A DNA stretch of 64,000 nucleotides from Stomatohabitans albus (GTDB lineage: Bacteria > Actinomycetota > Nitriliruptoria > Euzebyales > Euzebyaceae), in the NCBI RefSeq assembly GCF_036336025.1, contig NZ_JAYKKE010000001.1, positions 837,610-901,609 on the forward strand. Reading direction: 5' to 3'. Shown in pieces: positions 43,798-52,615 of this stretch (positions within the stretch are counted from its first letter, which is position 1; the number at the start of each line of letters is the position of its first letter). Under the pieces are notes generated by a model that was given only the letters and a program-made list of their open reading frames with translations, had not been told where the DNA came from and ran no database searches. The position numbers and the translations under genes are program-made.

Positions 43798-44646
43798 CTA
43801 CTGGATGGGCTGGTCGAGGCGTTTGAGCGTGTACCCGTTGGATTGTTCCACGGGCTTAATCACCATCTGGTCGATATTGACATTTGGTGGCAGCCCGAGT
43901 GCCCACACAATTCCCTCTGCAATATCAGCACCAGCTAGAGGGTGATTGACACGCTGATAGAGCGACTCTGAAAAGTCCACATCACCAGTGCGGTTAAGGG
44001 TGAACTCGGGGGTTTGTACCAGGCCAGGGCATATTTCAATAATGCGGACTGGTTCCCCAAGAAGCTCTAATCGTAACGTACGCGGCAGCATTGCTTCCGC
44101 GTGTTTGGCACCGGTATATCCTGCACCATTGGGATAGGTATCCAGTGCGGCGATGCTGGTCACAAACACCACGTCACCACCACGTTCACGAAGGCCCGGC
44201 AAGAAGGCCTTGGTTGTATTGAGGGCGGTGAGGACATTCATCTCATACATTTTGGCCCACCCTTCGGGGTTGCCCTCAGCGACGCTATCCAACCCAATGG
44301 CCCCACCAGCATTGTTCACGAGGGCGCGAACGGGCCCGATGATTTGGGCATAATCTGCAAGTGCCTCAACCTGCTCTGGAACGGCGAGGTCAGCTACAAA
44401 CCCGTAACAGCCAGTTACCTTGGCAAGCGCGGCAAGGCGGTCGGCACGGCGTGCCACCGCAATGACGTCCCAACCGGCAGCGCGTAGGGCAACGGTGGTA
44501 TCCCAACCAATCCCACTACTTGCTCCGGTCACCACTGCAAGGCCAGGGGTCATTGGTGCCAAGCGGGTGGGTTCAGTGATACCGCTATTACCCACCCCTT
44601 CTACATAATCGGATTCAGTAATCGGACGTGCAGCTCCTTCAGACAT
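43798..44646 (-). CDS. SDR family NAD(P)-dependent oxidoreductase
   Basis: A 282-residue classical short-chain dehydrogenase. The cofactor motif TGASSGIG is at about residues 40-47, after a 30-residue N-terminal extension. NNAGG, the catalytic Ser region (VFVTSIAAL) and YTGAKHAE (Tyr-x3-Lys) are complete. The pattern is like the YdfG/serine 3-dehydrogenase group, but the substrate is not evident. AGGAGG precedes the ATG, supporting the long start. It converges with htpX (9 bases apart). Confidence 0.88.
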   Translation of the reverse strand: MSEGAARPITESDYVEGVGNSGITEPTRLAPMTPGLAVVTGASSGIGWDTTVALRAAGWDVIAVARRADRLAALAKVTGCYGFVADLAVPEQVEALADYAQIIGPVRALVNNAGGAIGLDSVAEGNPEGWAKMYEMNVLTALNTTKAFLPGLRERGGDVVFVTSIAALDTYPNGAGYTGAKHAEAMLPRTLRLELLGEPVRIIEICPGLVQTPEFTLNRTGDVDFSESLYQRVNHPLAGADIAEGIVWALGLPPNVNIDQMVIKPVEQSNGYTLKRLDQPIQ

Positions 44647-44705
44647 GATTCCTCCTGATCTCGGGTGAACGAATAACGGGCAACGGCATCCAGTCGCCCG
44701 TCACC

Positions 44706-45194
44706 TTACTTGTAGTTCGTAAACTTCAGCGGCAAGTCTTGGTCATTAGCCCGCAATAGTGCTTGAACTTCTTGTAGTTCATCACGGCTTTTCGATGTGA
44801 TACGGAGTTGGTCATCCTGAATGGCCGGAGTTACCTTCAGTTTTGAGGCTTTGATAATTTTCACCATGGCCTTGGCTTTGTCAGTTGGGATACCGGCGAC
44901 CAAATCGATGGTGATGCGATATATCCCTTGCCCACCAGCAACAGGGTCACCTGTTACAAAGCTCTTCAAACTAAGTTTCCGCTTGACAGCCTTGGTTTGG
45001 AAGACATCAAGCACCGCTTTCACCCGTTCCTCGCTATTGGCACTCAGGACGATCTGATCGCCCTTCCACTCGGCGTTCGCGTTGACGCCTTTAAAATCAA
45101 AACGCTGAGCGACCTCTTTTTTCGTTTGCTGAACTGCGTTGTCTACTTCTTGGCGGTCGACTTCTGCCACCACATCAAATGAGTTTTGAGCCAT
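44706..45194 (-). CDS. yajQ: YajQ family nucleotide-binding protein
   Basis: A 162-residue YajQ/DUF520 protein; some homologues bind cyclic di-GMP. The N-terminal SFDVVAEVDRQEVDNAVQQ, RFDFKGV and the terminal TSKSRDELQEVQALLR and DLPLKFTNYK are the family hallmarks. It lies upstream of the SDR gene on the same strand. With RsiG it is the second candidate c-di-GMP effector in the window, though YajQ function differs among species. Confidence 0.95.
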   Translation of the reverse strand: MAQNSFDVVAEVDRQEVDNAVQQTKKEVAQRFDFKGVNANAEWKGDQIVLSANSEERVKAVLDVFQTKAVKRKLSLKSFVTGDPVAGGQGIYRITIDLVAGIPTDKAKAMVKIIKASKLKVTPAIQDDQLRITSKSRDELQEVQALLRANDQDLPLKFTNYK

Positions 45195-45364
45195 AGTTGA
45201 AGTGTAGGCCGTAGAGATACCACGCTCGTAACAGCGATACGTTCAACAAAAGAAAATCTTTCAGCACGTTTGTGTAAATCTGCTGGTCAATTTGCTATTT
45301 CATGCCCATATGTGTTTGTCTGGTGGGCGATCGTCCGTATAGGCGAAGAGAGCGAGAGGGATAT

Positions 45365-46522
45365 ATGAGTATTAACGAGGTCATTATTTGGATCTTGATG
45401 ATCTGTATGGTTGCCGGTGGCATTGATTTTGCGATTGGAAACCGTTTTGGTCTTGGCAAGCAGTTTGAAGAAGGTTTCATGGCGCTTGGGCCCCTCGCCC
45501 TCGCCATGGTCGGTGTGGTCAGTTTGGCGCCTGTGCTCGCCAAGCTGCTCGCTCCAATCGTTGTGCCTGTTTATGGGGCACTCGGGGCGGATCCTTCCAT
45601 GTTTGCAACCACACTGTTGGCCAACGACATGGGTGGCTATCCACTAGCACTTCAACTGGCAGAAGATCCTGATGCAGGGCGTCTCGCCGGTTTAATTTTG
45701 GGTGCCATGATGGGCCCGACAATTGTATTTACGATTCCCGTTGCGTTAGGCATCATTGATAAATCAGACCGCGGCTATCTTGCGAAAGGTGTGCTGGCTG
45801 GCATCGTCACGATCCCCATCGGGGTATTCGTCGGCGGTATGGTTGCAGGCTTCCCAATGATGATGGTGCTGATGAACCTAATCCCCATTGTGATTGCAGC
45901 AGTGGCGATTGCGATCGGTCTGTGGCTCGTTCCCGAAGCCATGACAAAGGGTTTTGAAATCTTTGGTAAGGGATTGACCTCCCTCATCGCCATCGGCTTG
46001 ACGATTTCGGTTTTTGAATTCATGACCAGCACCAAGATCACCCCTCCGGGTTGGGATTTGGCGCCACCAACTGACGGTCTTGAGATTGTTGGTTCTATTG
46101 CCATGGTGCTACTTGGGGCATTCCCAGCGGTGCATTTAATCGTGAAGCTATTGAGCAAACCATTGGGCCATGCCGGTCGACTGATTGGGATTAACGACGC
46201 GGCGGCAGGCGGCATGATTGCCTCCTTGGCAAATAACATTCCCATGTTCGAGATCTACAAGAACATGGATGCCCGAGGCAAGATATTGAACGCTGCCTTT
46301 GCGGTGAGTGCCGCCTTCACCTTTGGTGACCACCTTGGATTCACTGCTGGGGTTGACCGTGAAATGATTGCTCCGATGATTAGTGGCAAGTTAGTCGCTG
46401 GTATTACTGGTGTGATTGTTGCCTACATCTTGTTTAGTCGTTCGTATGGTCCAGCTACCGAAGAAGATAACCACATCGGTGAAGACGAGGACGCAACGGT
46501 GGCTGAGGCTGTGGAGGGCTAA
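45365..46522 (+). CDS. eutH: ethanolamine permease EutH
   Basis: A 385-residue membrane transporter with about ten hydrophobic segments, matching the EutH family that imports ethanolamine or facilitates its entry. The start MSINEVIIWILMICMVAGGIDFAIGN and the segments LLANDMGGYPLALQLA and GGMIASLANNIPMF are typical. ATG 45365 is chosen over a longer frame because GAGAGGG lies just upstream and the protein then begins in the first helix. An acidic tail (EEDNHIGEDEDATVAEAVEG) is unusual. It heads the eut operon. Confidence 0.93.
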   Translation: MSINEVIIWILMICMVAGGIDFAIGNRFGLGKQFEEGFMALGPLALAMVGVVSLAPVLAKLLAPIVVPVYGALGADPSMFATTLLANDMGGYPLALQLAEDPDAGRLAGLILGAMMGPTIVFTIPVALGIIDKSDRGYLAKGVLAGIVTIPIGVFVGGMVAGFPMMMVLMNLIPIVIAAVAIAIGLWLVPEAMTKGFEIFGKGLTSLIAIGLTISVFEFMTSTKITPPGWDLAPPTDGLEIVGSIAMVLLGAFPAVHLIVKLLSKPLGHAGRLIGINDAAAGGMIASLANNIPMFEIYKNMDARGKILNAAFAVSAAFTFGDHLGFTAGVDREMIAPMISGKLVAGITGVIVAYILFSRSYGPATEEDNHIGEDEDATVAEAVEG

Positions 46523-46525
46523 TCC

Positions 46526-47959
46526 GTGTCAAGCTTGGTGAGTGTCGGCATTGATGTCGGAACAACGACCTCACAGGTTGTTGTAAGTGACCTGAAGGTT
46601 ACAAATACCGCGCGTCCGGGGTTTATGCCCCAGCTTGATGTCACCGAGTCGGTAGTTCGTTACCAGAGCGAACCAATCATCACCCCGTTGGTAAGCCCAA
46701 CGGAAGTAGACGTCCATAAACTACGGGAGTTTGTACTTGGTGAGTACAAACAAGCTGGTATCAAACCAGAGGACGTAGAAACCGGCGCCGTCATCATCAC
46801 GGGTGAGACGGCGCGCAAGGACAACGCCGCGGCCATCCTCGCGGGATTGAGCGAGATGGCCGGGGACTTTGTTGTCAGCGTGGCCGGTCCTAATCTGGAG
46901 TCCTCCATCGCGGGGCGCGGATCGGGAGCATGTGCATATTCCTCGGAGTATTTCACCACTGTTGTTAATGTGGACATCGGTGGGGGGAGCGCAAACGCAG
47001 CCGTCTTTACTGCTGGCAAACACGTGACGAGCGCTGCATCAATGGTGGGTGGTCGCCAGATCACCCTTGATGCCAACACCGGCGTTATCGTTCACATCAA
47101 TCCTCCCGGTGAGGCGATTATTGCGGATCTTGGGTTGAACCTGAAGGTTGGACAACAGCCAGATCTGGGCGAACTGCGACGCTTCTGTGATGAAATGGCA
47201 GAGGTCGTTGCTGATTTGGTTCTCGGTGAAGCCCATCACTTGGGAGACAAGGTTCAATTAACACCGCCGTATTCACTACCTACCCCGCCTAAAGCGGTAT
47301 TTATTAGTGGTGGGGTAGGGCATTTGTTGGATACAGACTACGGCCCATACACCCTGGAGCACATCGCTCGCTTTGGTGATATCGGACCGTTGTTCGCTGA
47401 ATCCATTCGTCAACATCCGCGGCTTTCCCAACTGAACATCTTGATCCCCGAACAAACCCTTCGGGCGACGGTGATGGGTGCGGCAAGCCAACAAGTCACG
47501 ATGAGTGGTTCAACGATTTTCATCGACGGGGCTACATTGCCTATTGCCAATGTGCCGGTCATTGTCCCTGAGATTGATGACTTGTCGGATGCGTCGGTTG
47601 TTACTCAGGCCTGTCAGGATGCCATTGACCGGTTCGATGGCGCCCCGCAAAGCGCTGCGATTGCACCGCGTCTACCGGCCAGATTGAACTGGAATCAATT
47701 ACAGACTCTGGCTCAAGGCCTTGCCGTGCACATGCGTGCAATCGGTGTGGCTGATGAACCATTAATTGTGGTTTTGGAACATGACCACGCCAAGGTACTG
47801 GGCCAGACCCTCCGGGCAGAAGGCATCTCGAACCCACTCATTGTTGTGGATCAGGTGCATCTGGGCGAAGGTGACTGGGTAGATGTTGGTGAACCCTTGT
47901 TTGACCAGACGATTGTTCCTGTAAGTGTTAAGACCCTGGTGTTCTACACCAAAGATTAA
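46526..47959 (+). CDS. eutA: ethanolamine ammonia-lyase reactivating factor EutA
   Basis: A 477-residue ASKHA-fold ATPase that swaps damaged cobalamin out of EutBC. The phosphate-1 loop GIDVGTTTSQVVVSDL begins at residue 8, and a second phosphate loop VVNVDIGGGSANAAVF lies at about 146-161. Family segments HVTSAASMVGGRQITLD and VFISGGVGHLL are present. The GTG start is 3 bases after the eutH stop, so the two are coupled. Its presence implies coenzyme B12 use. Confidence 0.93.
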   Translation: MSSLVSVGIDVGTTTSQVVVSDLKVTNTARPGFMPQLDVTESVVRYQSEPIITPLVSPTEVDVHKLREFVLGEYKQAGIKPEDVETGAVIITGETARKDNAAAILAGLSEMAGDFVVSVAGPNLESSIAGRGSGACAYSSEYFTTVVNVDIGGGSANAAVFTAGKHVTSAASMVGGRQITLDANTGVIVHINPPGEAIIADLGLNLKVGQQPDLGELRRFCDEMAEVVADLVLGEAHHLGDKVQLTPPYSLPTPPKAVFISGGVGHLLDTDYGPYTLEHIARFGDIGPLFAESIRQHPRLSQLNILIPEQTLRATVMGAASQQVTMSGSTIFIDGATLPIANVPVIVPEIDDLSDASVVTQACQDAIDRFDGAPQSAAIAPRLPARLNWNQLQTLAQGLAVHMRAIGVADEPLIVVLEHDHAKVLGQTLRAEGISNPLIVVDQVHLGEGDWVDVGEPLFDQTIVPVSVKTLVFYTKD

Positions 47960-48025
47960 GCTCCGATTTGCGTTAGATGCCCGGAGTATGAAAACCTATT
48001 TTGTCCGCTGTATTGAGGAGAAGCA

Positions 48026-49393
48026 GTGCTGTTAAGGACCAAATTATTTGGCCAAACCTATGAGTTTGGCTCCATCAAAGAACTATTGGCAAAGGCCAAT
48101 GAAGAAAAGTCAGGTGATCAGCAGGCAGGTATTGCTGCCACGTCGTCGGCTGAACGCGTAGCCGCAAAGGGTGTTCTTGCTGAGGTGCCCTTGCAGGTGC
48201 TCCGTGAGAATCCTGTCATTGCTTACGAGGATGATGAAGTCACCCGTTATATTGACGACAACCTAAATGAAACGATCTACGACGAGATCAAGGGTTGGAC
48301 CGTTGGTGAGTTCCGTGAATGGATCTTAAGCAACAAAACAACCCCGAAACAGGTGGCTCGTGTCTCCATGGCACTAACCGGTGAGATGCTATCTGCCGTT
48401 GCCAAACTGATGTCCAACATGGACTTGATTCTGGCCGGCAATAAAGTGCGTGTCGTCAAACATTGCAATAACACCATCGGTCTCCGTGGCACGATCGGGT
48501 CTCGTTTGCAGCCTAACCACCCCACTGATGACGTGGATGGTATTCGTGCCGCTACCTACGACGGGTTGAGCTACGGCTCTGGCGACTCGGTGATCGGGAT
48601 TAACCCGTCTGATGACAGTGTGGGTTCAGTGAGTCGGTTACTTGAAATGACGTATGGTGTCATCGACCGTTGGGAAATCCCTACCCAGAACTGTGTGCTC
48701 GCCCACGTCACAACCCAAATGGAATGCTTGAAGCGTGGTGCCCCAGTTGGCCTCGTCTTCCAGTCGCTTGCTGGTAGTGAAAAGGCGATGAAGTCCTTTG
48801 GTGTGGACATCGACACGATGAGTGAAGCCTACGAACTGGCGAAGAAATACTGCTGGACTCCAGGGCCGAACTATATGTACTTTGAAACTGGTCAGGGTTC
48901 TGCCTTGAGCGCTGACGCACACAATGACGCCGACCAGTTGACATTGGAAGCTCGTATCTACGCGATGTGCCGTCACTGGGATCCGTTCCAGGTCAACACC
49001 GTGGTGGGGTTCATTGGGCCTGAATACCTTTATGACGCCAAGCAGATTACCCGTGCGGCGTTGGAAGACCACTTCATGGGTAAGTTGGCTGGCCTGTCAA
49101 TGGGTTGTGATGTGTGCTACACGAACCACGCCAAGGCTGACCAGAACGACAACGAAAATCTGCTCACCTTGTTCGCGGCTGCAGGCGGCAACTTTGTGAT
49201 GGGTATTCCGATGGGTGACGATGCGATGTTGAGCTATCAGACATCCAGTTTCCACGACGCCCCAAGTATCCGAAATGCCCTTGGTCTTCGTCCACTCCCT
49301 GAGTTTGATGAATGGATGGAGAACGTTGGGTTGAGCAAAGATGGCATCTTGACCGATAAAGCCGGCGACGCCTCCTTCTTCTTGAGCAAGTAA
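48026..49393 (+). CDS. eutB: ethanolamine ammonia-lyase large subunit
   Basis: A 455-residue catalytic TIM-barrel subunit that, with EutC and adenosylcobalamin, splits ethanolamine into acetaldehyde and ammonia. Motifs include RVVKHCNNTIGLRGTIGSRL (about residues 141-160), LQPNHPTDDVDG, and GLSMGCDVCYTNHAKADQND (about 358-377), all characteristic of EutB. GAGGAG lies before a GTG start, 66 bases after eutA. Confidence 0.97.
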   Translation: MLLRTKLFGQTYEFGSIKELLAKANEEKSGDQQAGIAATSSAERVAAKGVLAEVPLQVLRENPVIAYEDDEVTRYIDDNLNETIYDEIKGWTVGEFREWILSNKTTPKQVARVSMALTGEMLSAVAKLMSNMDLILAGNKVRVVKHCNNTIGLRGTIGSRLQPNHPTDDVDGIRAATYDGLSYGSGDSVIGINPSDDSVGSVSRLLEMTYGVIDRWEIPTQNCVLAHVTTQMECLKRGAPVGLVFQSLAGSEKAMKSFGVDIDTMSEAYELAKKYCWTPGPNYMYFETGQGSALSADAHNDADQLTLEARIYAMCRHWDPFQVNTVVGFIGPEYLYDAKQITRAALEDHFMGKLAGLSMGCDVCYTNHAKADQNDNENLLTLFAAAGGNFVMGIPMGDDAMLSYQTSSFHDAPSIRNALGLRPLPEFDEWMENVGLSKDGILTDKAGDASFFLSK

Positions 49394-49402
49394 GGCATCA
49401 TT

Positions 49403-50455
49403 ATGGATTTGAATAGCAAAGAACTCGCTGATCTCGTTCGTCAGGTTATTGCTGACGTTGTAAACGAGGAGCCCGCCTTAGCGCCACAAGCTGCATCGGC
49501 ACCTCCCGCAGCGGCCGCGCCAGCACCAGCTCCTGTAGAAGCGCCTTCACCGGCATCTGAACCACCCGCTGCCCCAGCAAATGAAACATCTGGAACGGTT
49601 GTTGCAACCGCACCCGACTCAGTGGGCAATGGCATCAAAGATGATAAGCCGTCTGAATCATTACTCGAACTCTCAATCGATCTACCTGATCCAACCGAAG
49701 ATCAGTATCGGTACGCCGTTGGCGTTGAAGACCCACTTGATGCTGAAGGCTTGAAGAACCTGGTGGGCTCCACAACAGCTCGTTTGGGTGTTGGCCGTGC
49801 GGGGAACCGTCCGAAGACACAAACATTGTTGTTGTTCCAGGCTGACCATGGTGTTGCACAAGATGCCATCTATGGTGAGGTTGAGGAGTCAACCAAAGAA
49901 GCCTTTAACCTCTTTACGGTCAAGACCAATGTGGCCGACCGTGCAGAATATTTGCTTCGCCCAGACCAAGGCCGTCTCCTGTCTCCAGAAGCACGTAAGA
50001 CCATCGACGAGAAGTGCGTAAAGAACCCGGATGTTCAAATTGTGGTTGGTGACGGACTGAGCGTAGCCGCAATCGAGCACAACCTGGCAGATATCATGCC
50101 GGTGCTTACTCAGGGGTTCGAACGGGCGGGGTACTCACTTGGAACACCGTTCTATGTTGAGAACTGCCGCGTTGGCATCATCAATGACATTAACGCCATC
50201 ATTAAGGCAAAGGCAGTTGTGTTGTTGATCGGTGAACGCCCTGGTCTCGGTATCGCAGACGCGATGAGCGCCTACATGGGCTACGACCCACAACCTGGTA
50301 AGTCAGACGCAGACCGTGACTTACTGTGCATGATCACCACCGGCGGCGGTACCAACCCGCTTGAAGCTGGCGCTTATGTGGTGGACTTTATTTCCAAGAT
50401 TCTTACCCACGGGGCCAGCGGCGTTGAGCTGCGCAAAGCCACGGATATCGCCTAA
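49403..50455 (+). CDS. eutC: ethanolamine ammonia-lyase small subunit with N-terminal targeting helix
   Basis: A 350-residue small subunit, longer than usual. It starts with an amphipathic helix (LADLVRQVIADVVNEE, residues 8-23) like microcompartment encapsulation peptides. An Ala/Pro-rich flexible linker (about 25-62) follows, then the EutC domain with TTARLGVGRAGNRPKT, LLIGERPGLGIADAMSAYMGY (about 270-290) and CMITTGGGTNPLEAG. The cobalamin is held between EutB and EutC. It is 9 bases after eutB. Confidence 0.95.
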   Translation: MDLNSKELADLVRQVIADVVNEEPALAPQAASAPPAAAAPAPAPVEAPSPASEPPAAPANETSGTVVATAPDSVGNGIKDDKPSESLLELSIDLPDPTEDQYRYAVGVEDPLDAEGLKNLVGSTTARLGVGRAGNRPKTQTLLLFQADHGVAQDAIYGEVEESTKEAFNLFTVKTNVADRAEYLLRPDQGRLLSPEARKTIDEKCVKNPDVQIVVGDGLSVAAIEHNLADIMPVLTQGFERAGYSLGTPFYVENCRVGIINDINAIIKAKAVVLLIGERPGLGIADAMSAYMGYDPQPGKSDADRDLLCMITTGGGTNPLEAGAYVVDFISKILTHGASGVELRKATDIA

Positions 50456-50464
50456 AGGAGGACC

Positions 50465-51124
50465 ATGGCAACTCTTGATCCCATCAAACCAACCATCCTC
50501 GCGACGCGCATTTTGACGCGTGTCCAACCTGACTACGCCAAGGCCGTCGGCATGCCCGATGGTCACCGTTCCCTGGCGATCCTGACCTGTGATATCGACG
50601 ACTCGTTGTATGTTGCCCTCGATGAAGCCACCAAGGCTGCACAAGTTGAGGTTGTCTATGCTAAAAGCTTCTACGCTGGTTCTGGTAACGCGAGTGGCCC
50701 ACTAAGTGGTGAAGTTATTGGTATGTTAAGCGCGCCGACGCCGGCTGAGGCTGAAGCGGGCTTGCGTGCTGCCATTGATTATGCGGAGAACGAAGCTTGG
50801 TTCTATGCTGCTGATGATTTAGAAGAAGGTGTTGCATGCTTCTCCCACGTCATCAGTCGTACAGGAAGCTACCTATCCAAGGAGGCGGGCATCCCGCTTG
50901 GGGACCCCCTTGCCTATCTGATTGCGCCTCCGCTTGAGGCTACCTATGCCGTTGACCTGGCGTTAAAGGCAGCCGATGTTGAATTAAAGGAATGGTTCGG
51001 TCCACCTAGTGAAACGAACTTCGCCGGAGCATGGCTCACTGGTTCACAGAGCTCATGCCGTGCAGCTGCAGAAGCCTTCCAACATGGCGTCATTGAAATC
51101 GCCAACAACCCGCGTATCTACTAG
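50465..51124 (+). CDS. eutL: microcompartment shell protein EutL
   Basis: A 219-residue shell protein made of two BMC-type domains in tandem (a trimeric pseudohexamer with a gated pore). IKPTILATRILTRVQPDYAKAVG at the start, AKSFYAGSGNASGPLSGEVIGML (about 62-84) and GSYLSKEAGIPLGDPLAYLIAPPLEATYAVDLALKAAD later match EutL, and the length is normal. A perfect AAAGGAGG precedes the ATG. It is the only shell protein encoded in the window. Confidence 0.96.
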   Translation: MATLDPIKPTILATRILTRVQPDYAKAVGMPDGHRSLAILTCDIDDSLYVALDEATKAAQVEVVYAKSFYAGSGNASGPLSGEVIGMLSAPTPAEAEAGLRAAIDYAENEAWFYAADDLEEGVACFSHVISRTGSYLSKEAGIPLGDPLAYLIAPPLEATYAVDLALKAADVELKEWFGPPSETNFAGAWLTGSQSSCRAAAEAFQHGVIEIANNPRIY

Positions 51125-51133
51125 GAGTCATCC

Positions 51134-52597
51134 ATGGATTTTGACGCAGACCTTCGCAGTATCCAAGAAGCACGTGAATTAGCTGTTCGTGCCAAAGAGG
51201 CGCAAAAGGCATTCGCTATGGCCGACCAAGAGACGGTCGACCGGATCTGTGAAGCCATGGTTTCCGCTGCAATGGCTAACGCTGCTCGCTTAGGGCAGTT
51301 GGCGCACGAAGAAACTGGGTTCGGTAACCCAATCCACAAACGACTGAAGAACGAACTTGCAGCGCAGGGTGTTTGGGACAATATCAAGGATCAAAAAACC
51401 TGCGGTGAGATTCGTCGTGACGAAGCAAAGCGCATTGTTGAGTTTGGCGCACCGGTAGGGGTTGTGCTGGGGCTTTCTCCATCAACGAACCCCACGGCGA
51501 CCGCAATTTTTAAAACGCTTATCAATGTGAAGGCCCGGAATGCCTTCATCTTGGCTCCACACCCCACGGCAAAGAAGTGCACTGCGGAAGCCATTCGTGT
51601 TATTGCTGAAGCTGGTGAAGCGGCCGGGATGCCTAAAGGATTGGTGAGCTGCGTAACTGAGGTTCATCCGTCAGGAACGGACGAACTCTTCCACCACTAC
51701 GCCGTGAACCTGATTCTGGCCACCGGTGGTCCAGGTATGGTCAAGGCGGCTCACTCGGCAGGTAAGCCCGCCATCGGTGTTGGTCCAGGGAACGTGCCTG
51801 TCTATGTAGACAGTTCAGCATCTCCGAAAGCGGCAGCAGCCAATATCGTCGATTCAAAGTCCTTTGACTGCTCAACCATTTGTGCTACGGAACAGGCGGT
51901 ATTCGCCCACGCCAACATTGCCAAGGAATTGCGTGAGGAGATGAAGGCAAAGGGTGCGCACTGGCTTTCTAAAGAAGAAGCCGACAAATTGGCCAGCATG
52001 ATGTTTCGCCCCAACGGGCTGATGCATGCCTCCTTTGTTGCAAAAACGCCCAAACGTATCGGGGAGTTGGCTGGTATCAGTGTTCCTGACGATGCCCGCA
52101 TCCTTGTTGCAGACATTGATGAGATTGGGCCGAACAGTCCGTTGAGTCGTGAAAAGTTGACGACGGTGCTCGGCTTCATGGAAGTGAAGGATTGGCGTGA
52201 AGGCTGTGAACGTTCGATTGAATGCCTGAAGTTCGGTGGTGATGGTCACTCACTTGCTATGCACTGTGAAGACATGAGCATCATTGAAGCCTTTGCTAAT
52301 CAGAAACCAGCGCACCGGATTGTGGTGAACACCTGGTCAAGCTTGGGTGCTACTGGAGCTACGACGGGTATTGACCCGACATTCACCATCGGCCCGGGTG
52401 GGGTTGGTGGCGCGGTGACGAGCGATAACGTTACGCTCCGCCATGTCTTGAATGTTCGTCGCGTGATTTGGCCGGTACGTGAACCACACCCCGATGCGTA
52501 TACCCGCACTGTTCAGGGTGAACCAAGTAGCGCGAGCTCAGGCGATCAAATCGCTGAAATCGTACGCCGTGTTGTTGCTGAATTGAAGCGCAGCTAG
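51134..52597 (+). CDS. eutE: CoA-acylating acetaldehyde dehydrogenase EutE with C-terminal targeting helix
   Basis: A 487-residue aldehyde dehydrogenase that makes acetyl-CoA and NADH from acetaldehyde. The catalytic region SFDCSTICATEQAV (about residues 243-256) places the nucleophile at Cys250, and GVVLGLSPSTNPTAT (about 106-120) is the cofactor region. The N-terminus has no encapsulation helix; instead the C-terminus, after a Ser-rich linker, ends DQIAEIVRRVVAELKRS, which looks like an encapsulation peptide. It is 9 bases after eutL. Confidence 0.94.
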   Translation: MDFDADLRSIQEARELAVRAKEAQKAFAMADQETVDRICEAMVSAAMANAARLGQLAHEETGFGNPIHKRLKNELAAQGVWDNIKDQKTCGEIRRDEAKRIVEFGAPVGVVLGLSPSTNPTATAIFKTLINVKARNAFILAPHPTAKKCTAEAIRVIAEAGEAAGMPKGLVSCVTEVHPSGTDELFHHYAVNLILATGGPGMVKAAHSAGKPAIGVGPGNVPVYVDSSASPKAAAANIVDSKSFDCSTICATEQAVFAHANIAKELREEMKAKGAHWLSKEEADKLASMMFRPNGLMHASFVAKTPKRIGELAGISVPDDARILVADIDEIGPNSPLSREKLTTVLGFMEVKDWREGCERSIECLKFGGDGHSLAMHCEDMSIIEAFANQKPAHRIVVNTWSSLGATGATTGIDPTFTIGPGGVGGAVTSDNVTLRHVLNVRRVIWPVREPHPDAYTRTVQGEPSSASSGDQIAEIVRRVVAELKRS

Positions 52598-52615
52598 TCC
52601 GTTACTGGAGACACG

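Noticed and set aside
45195..45364. Cobalamin riboswitch or EutV/W antiterminator hairpins upstream of eutH
   Set aside because: I saw no B12-box-like sequence or paired hairpins in the 170-base leader; a covariance search would be needed to exclude them fully.
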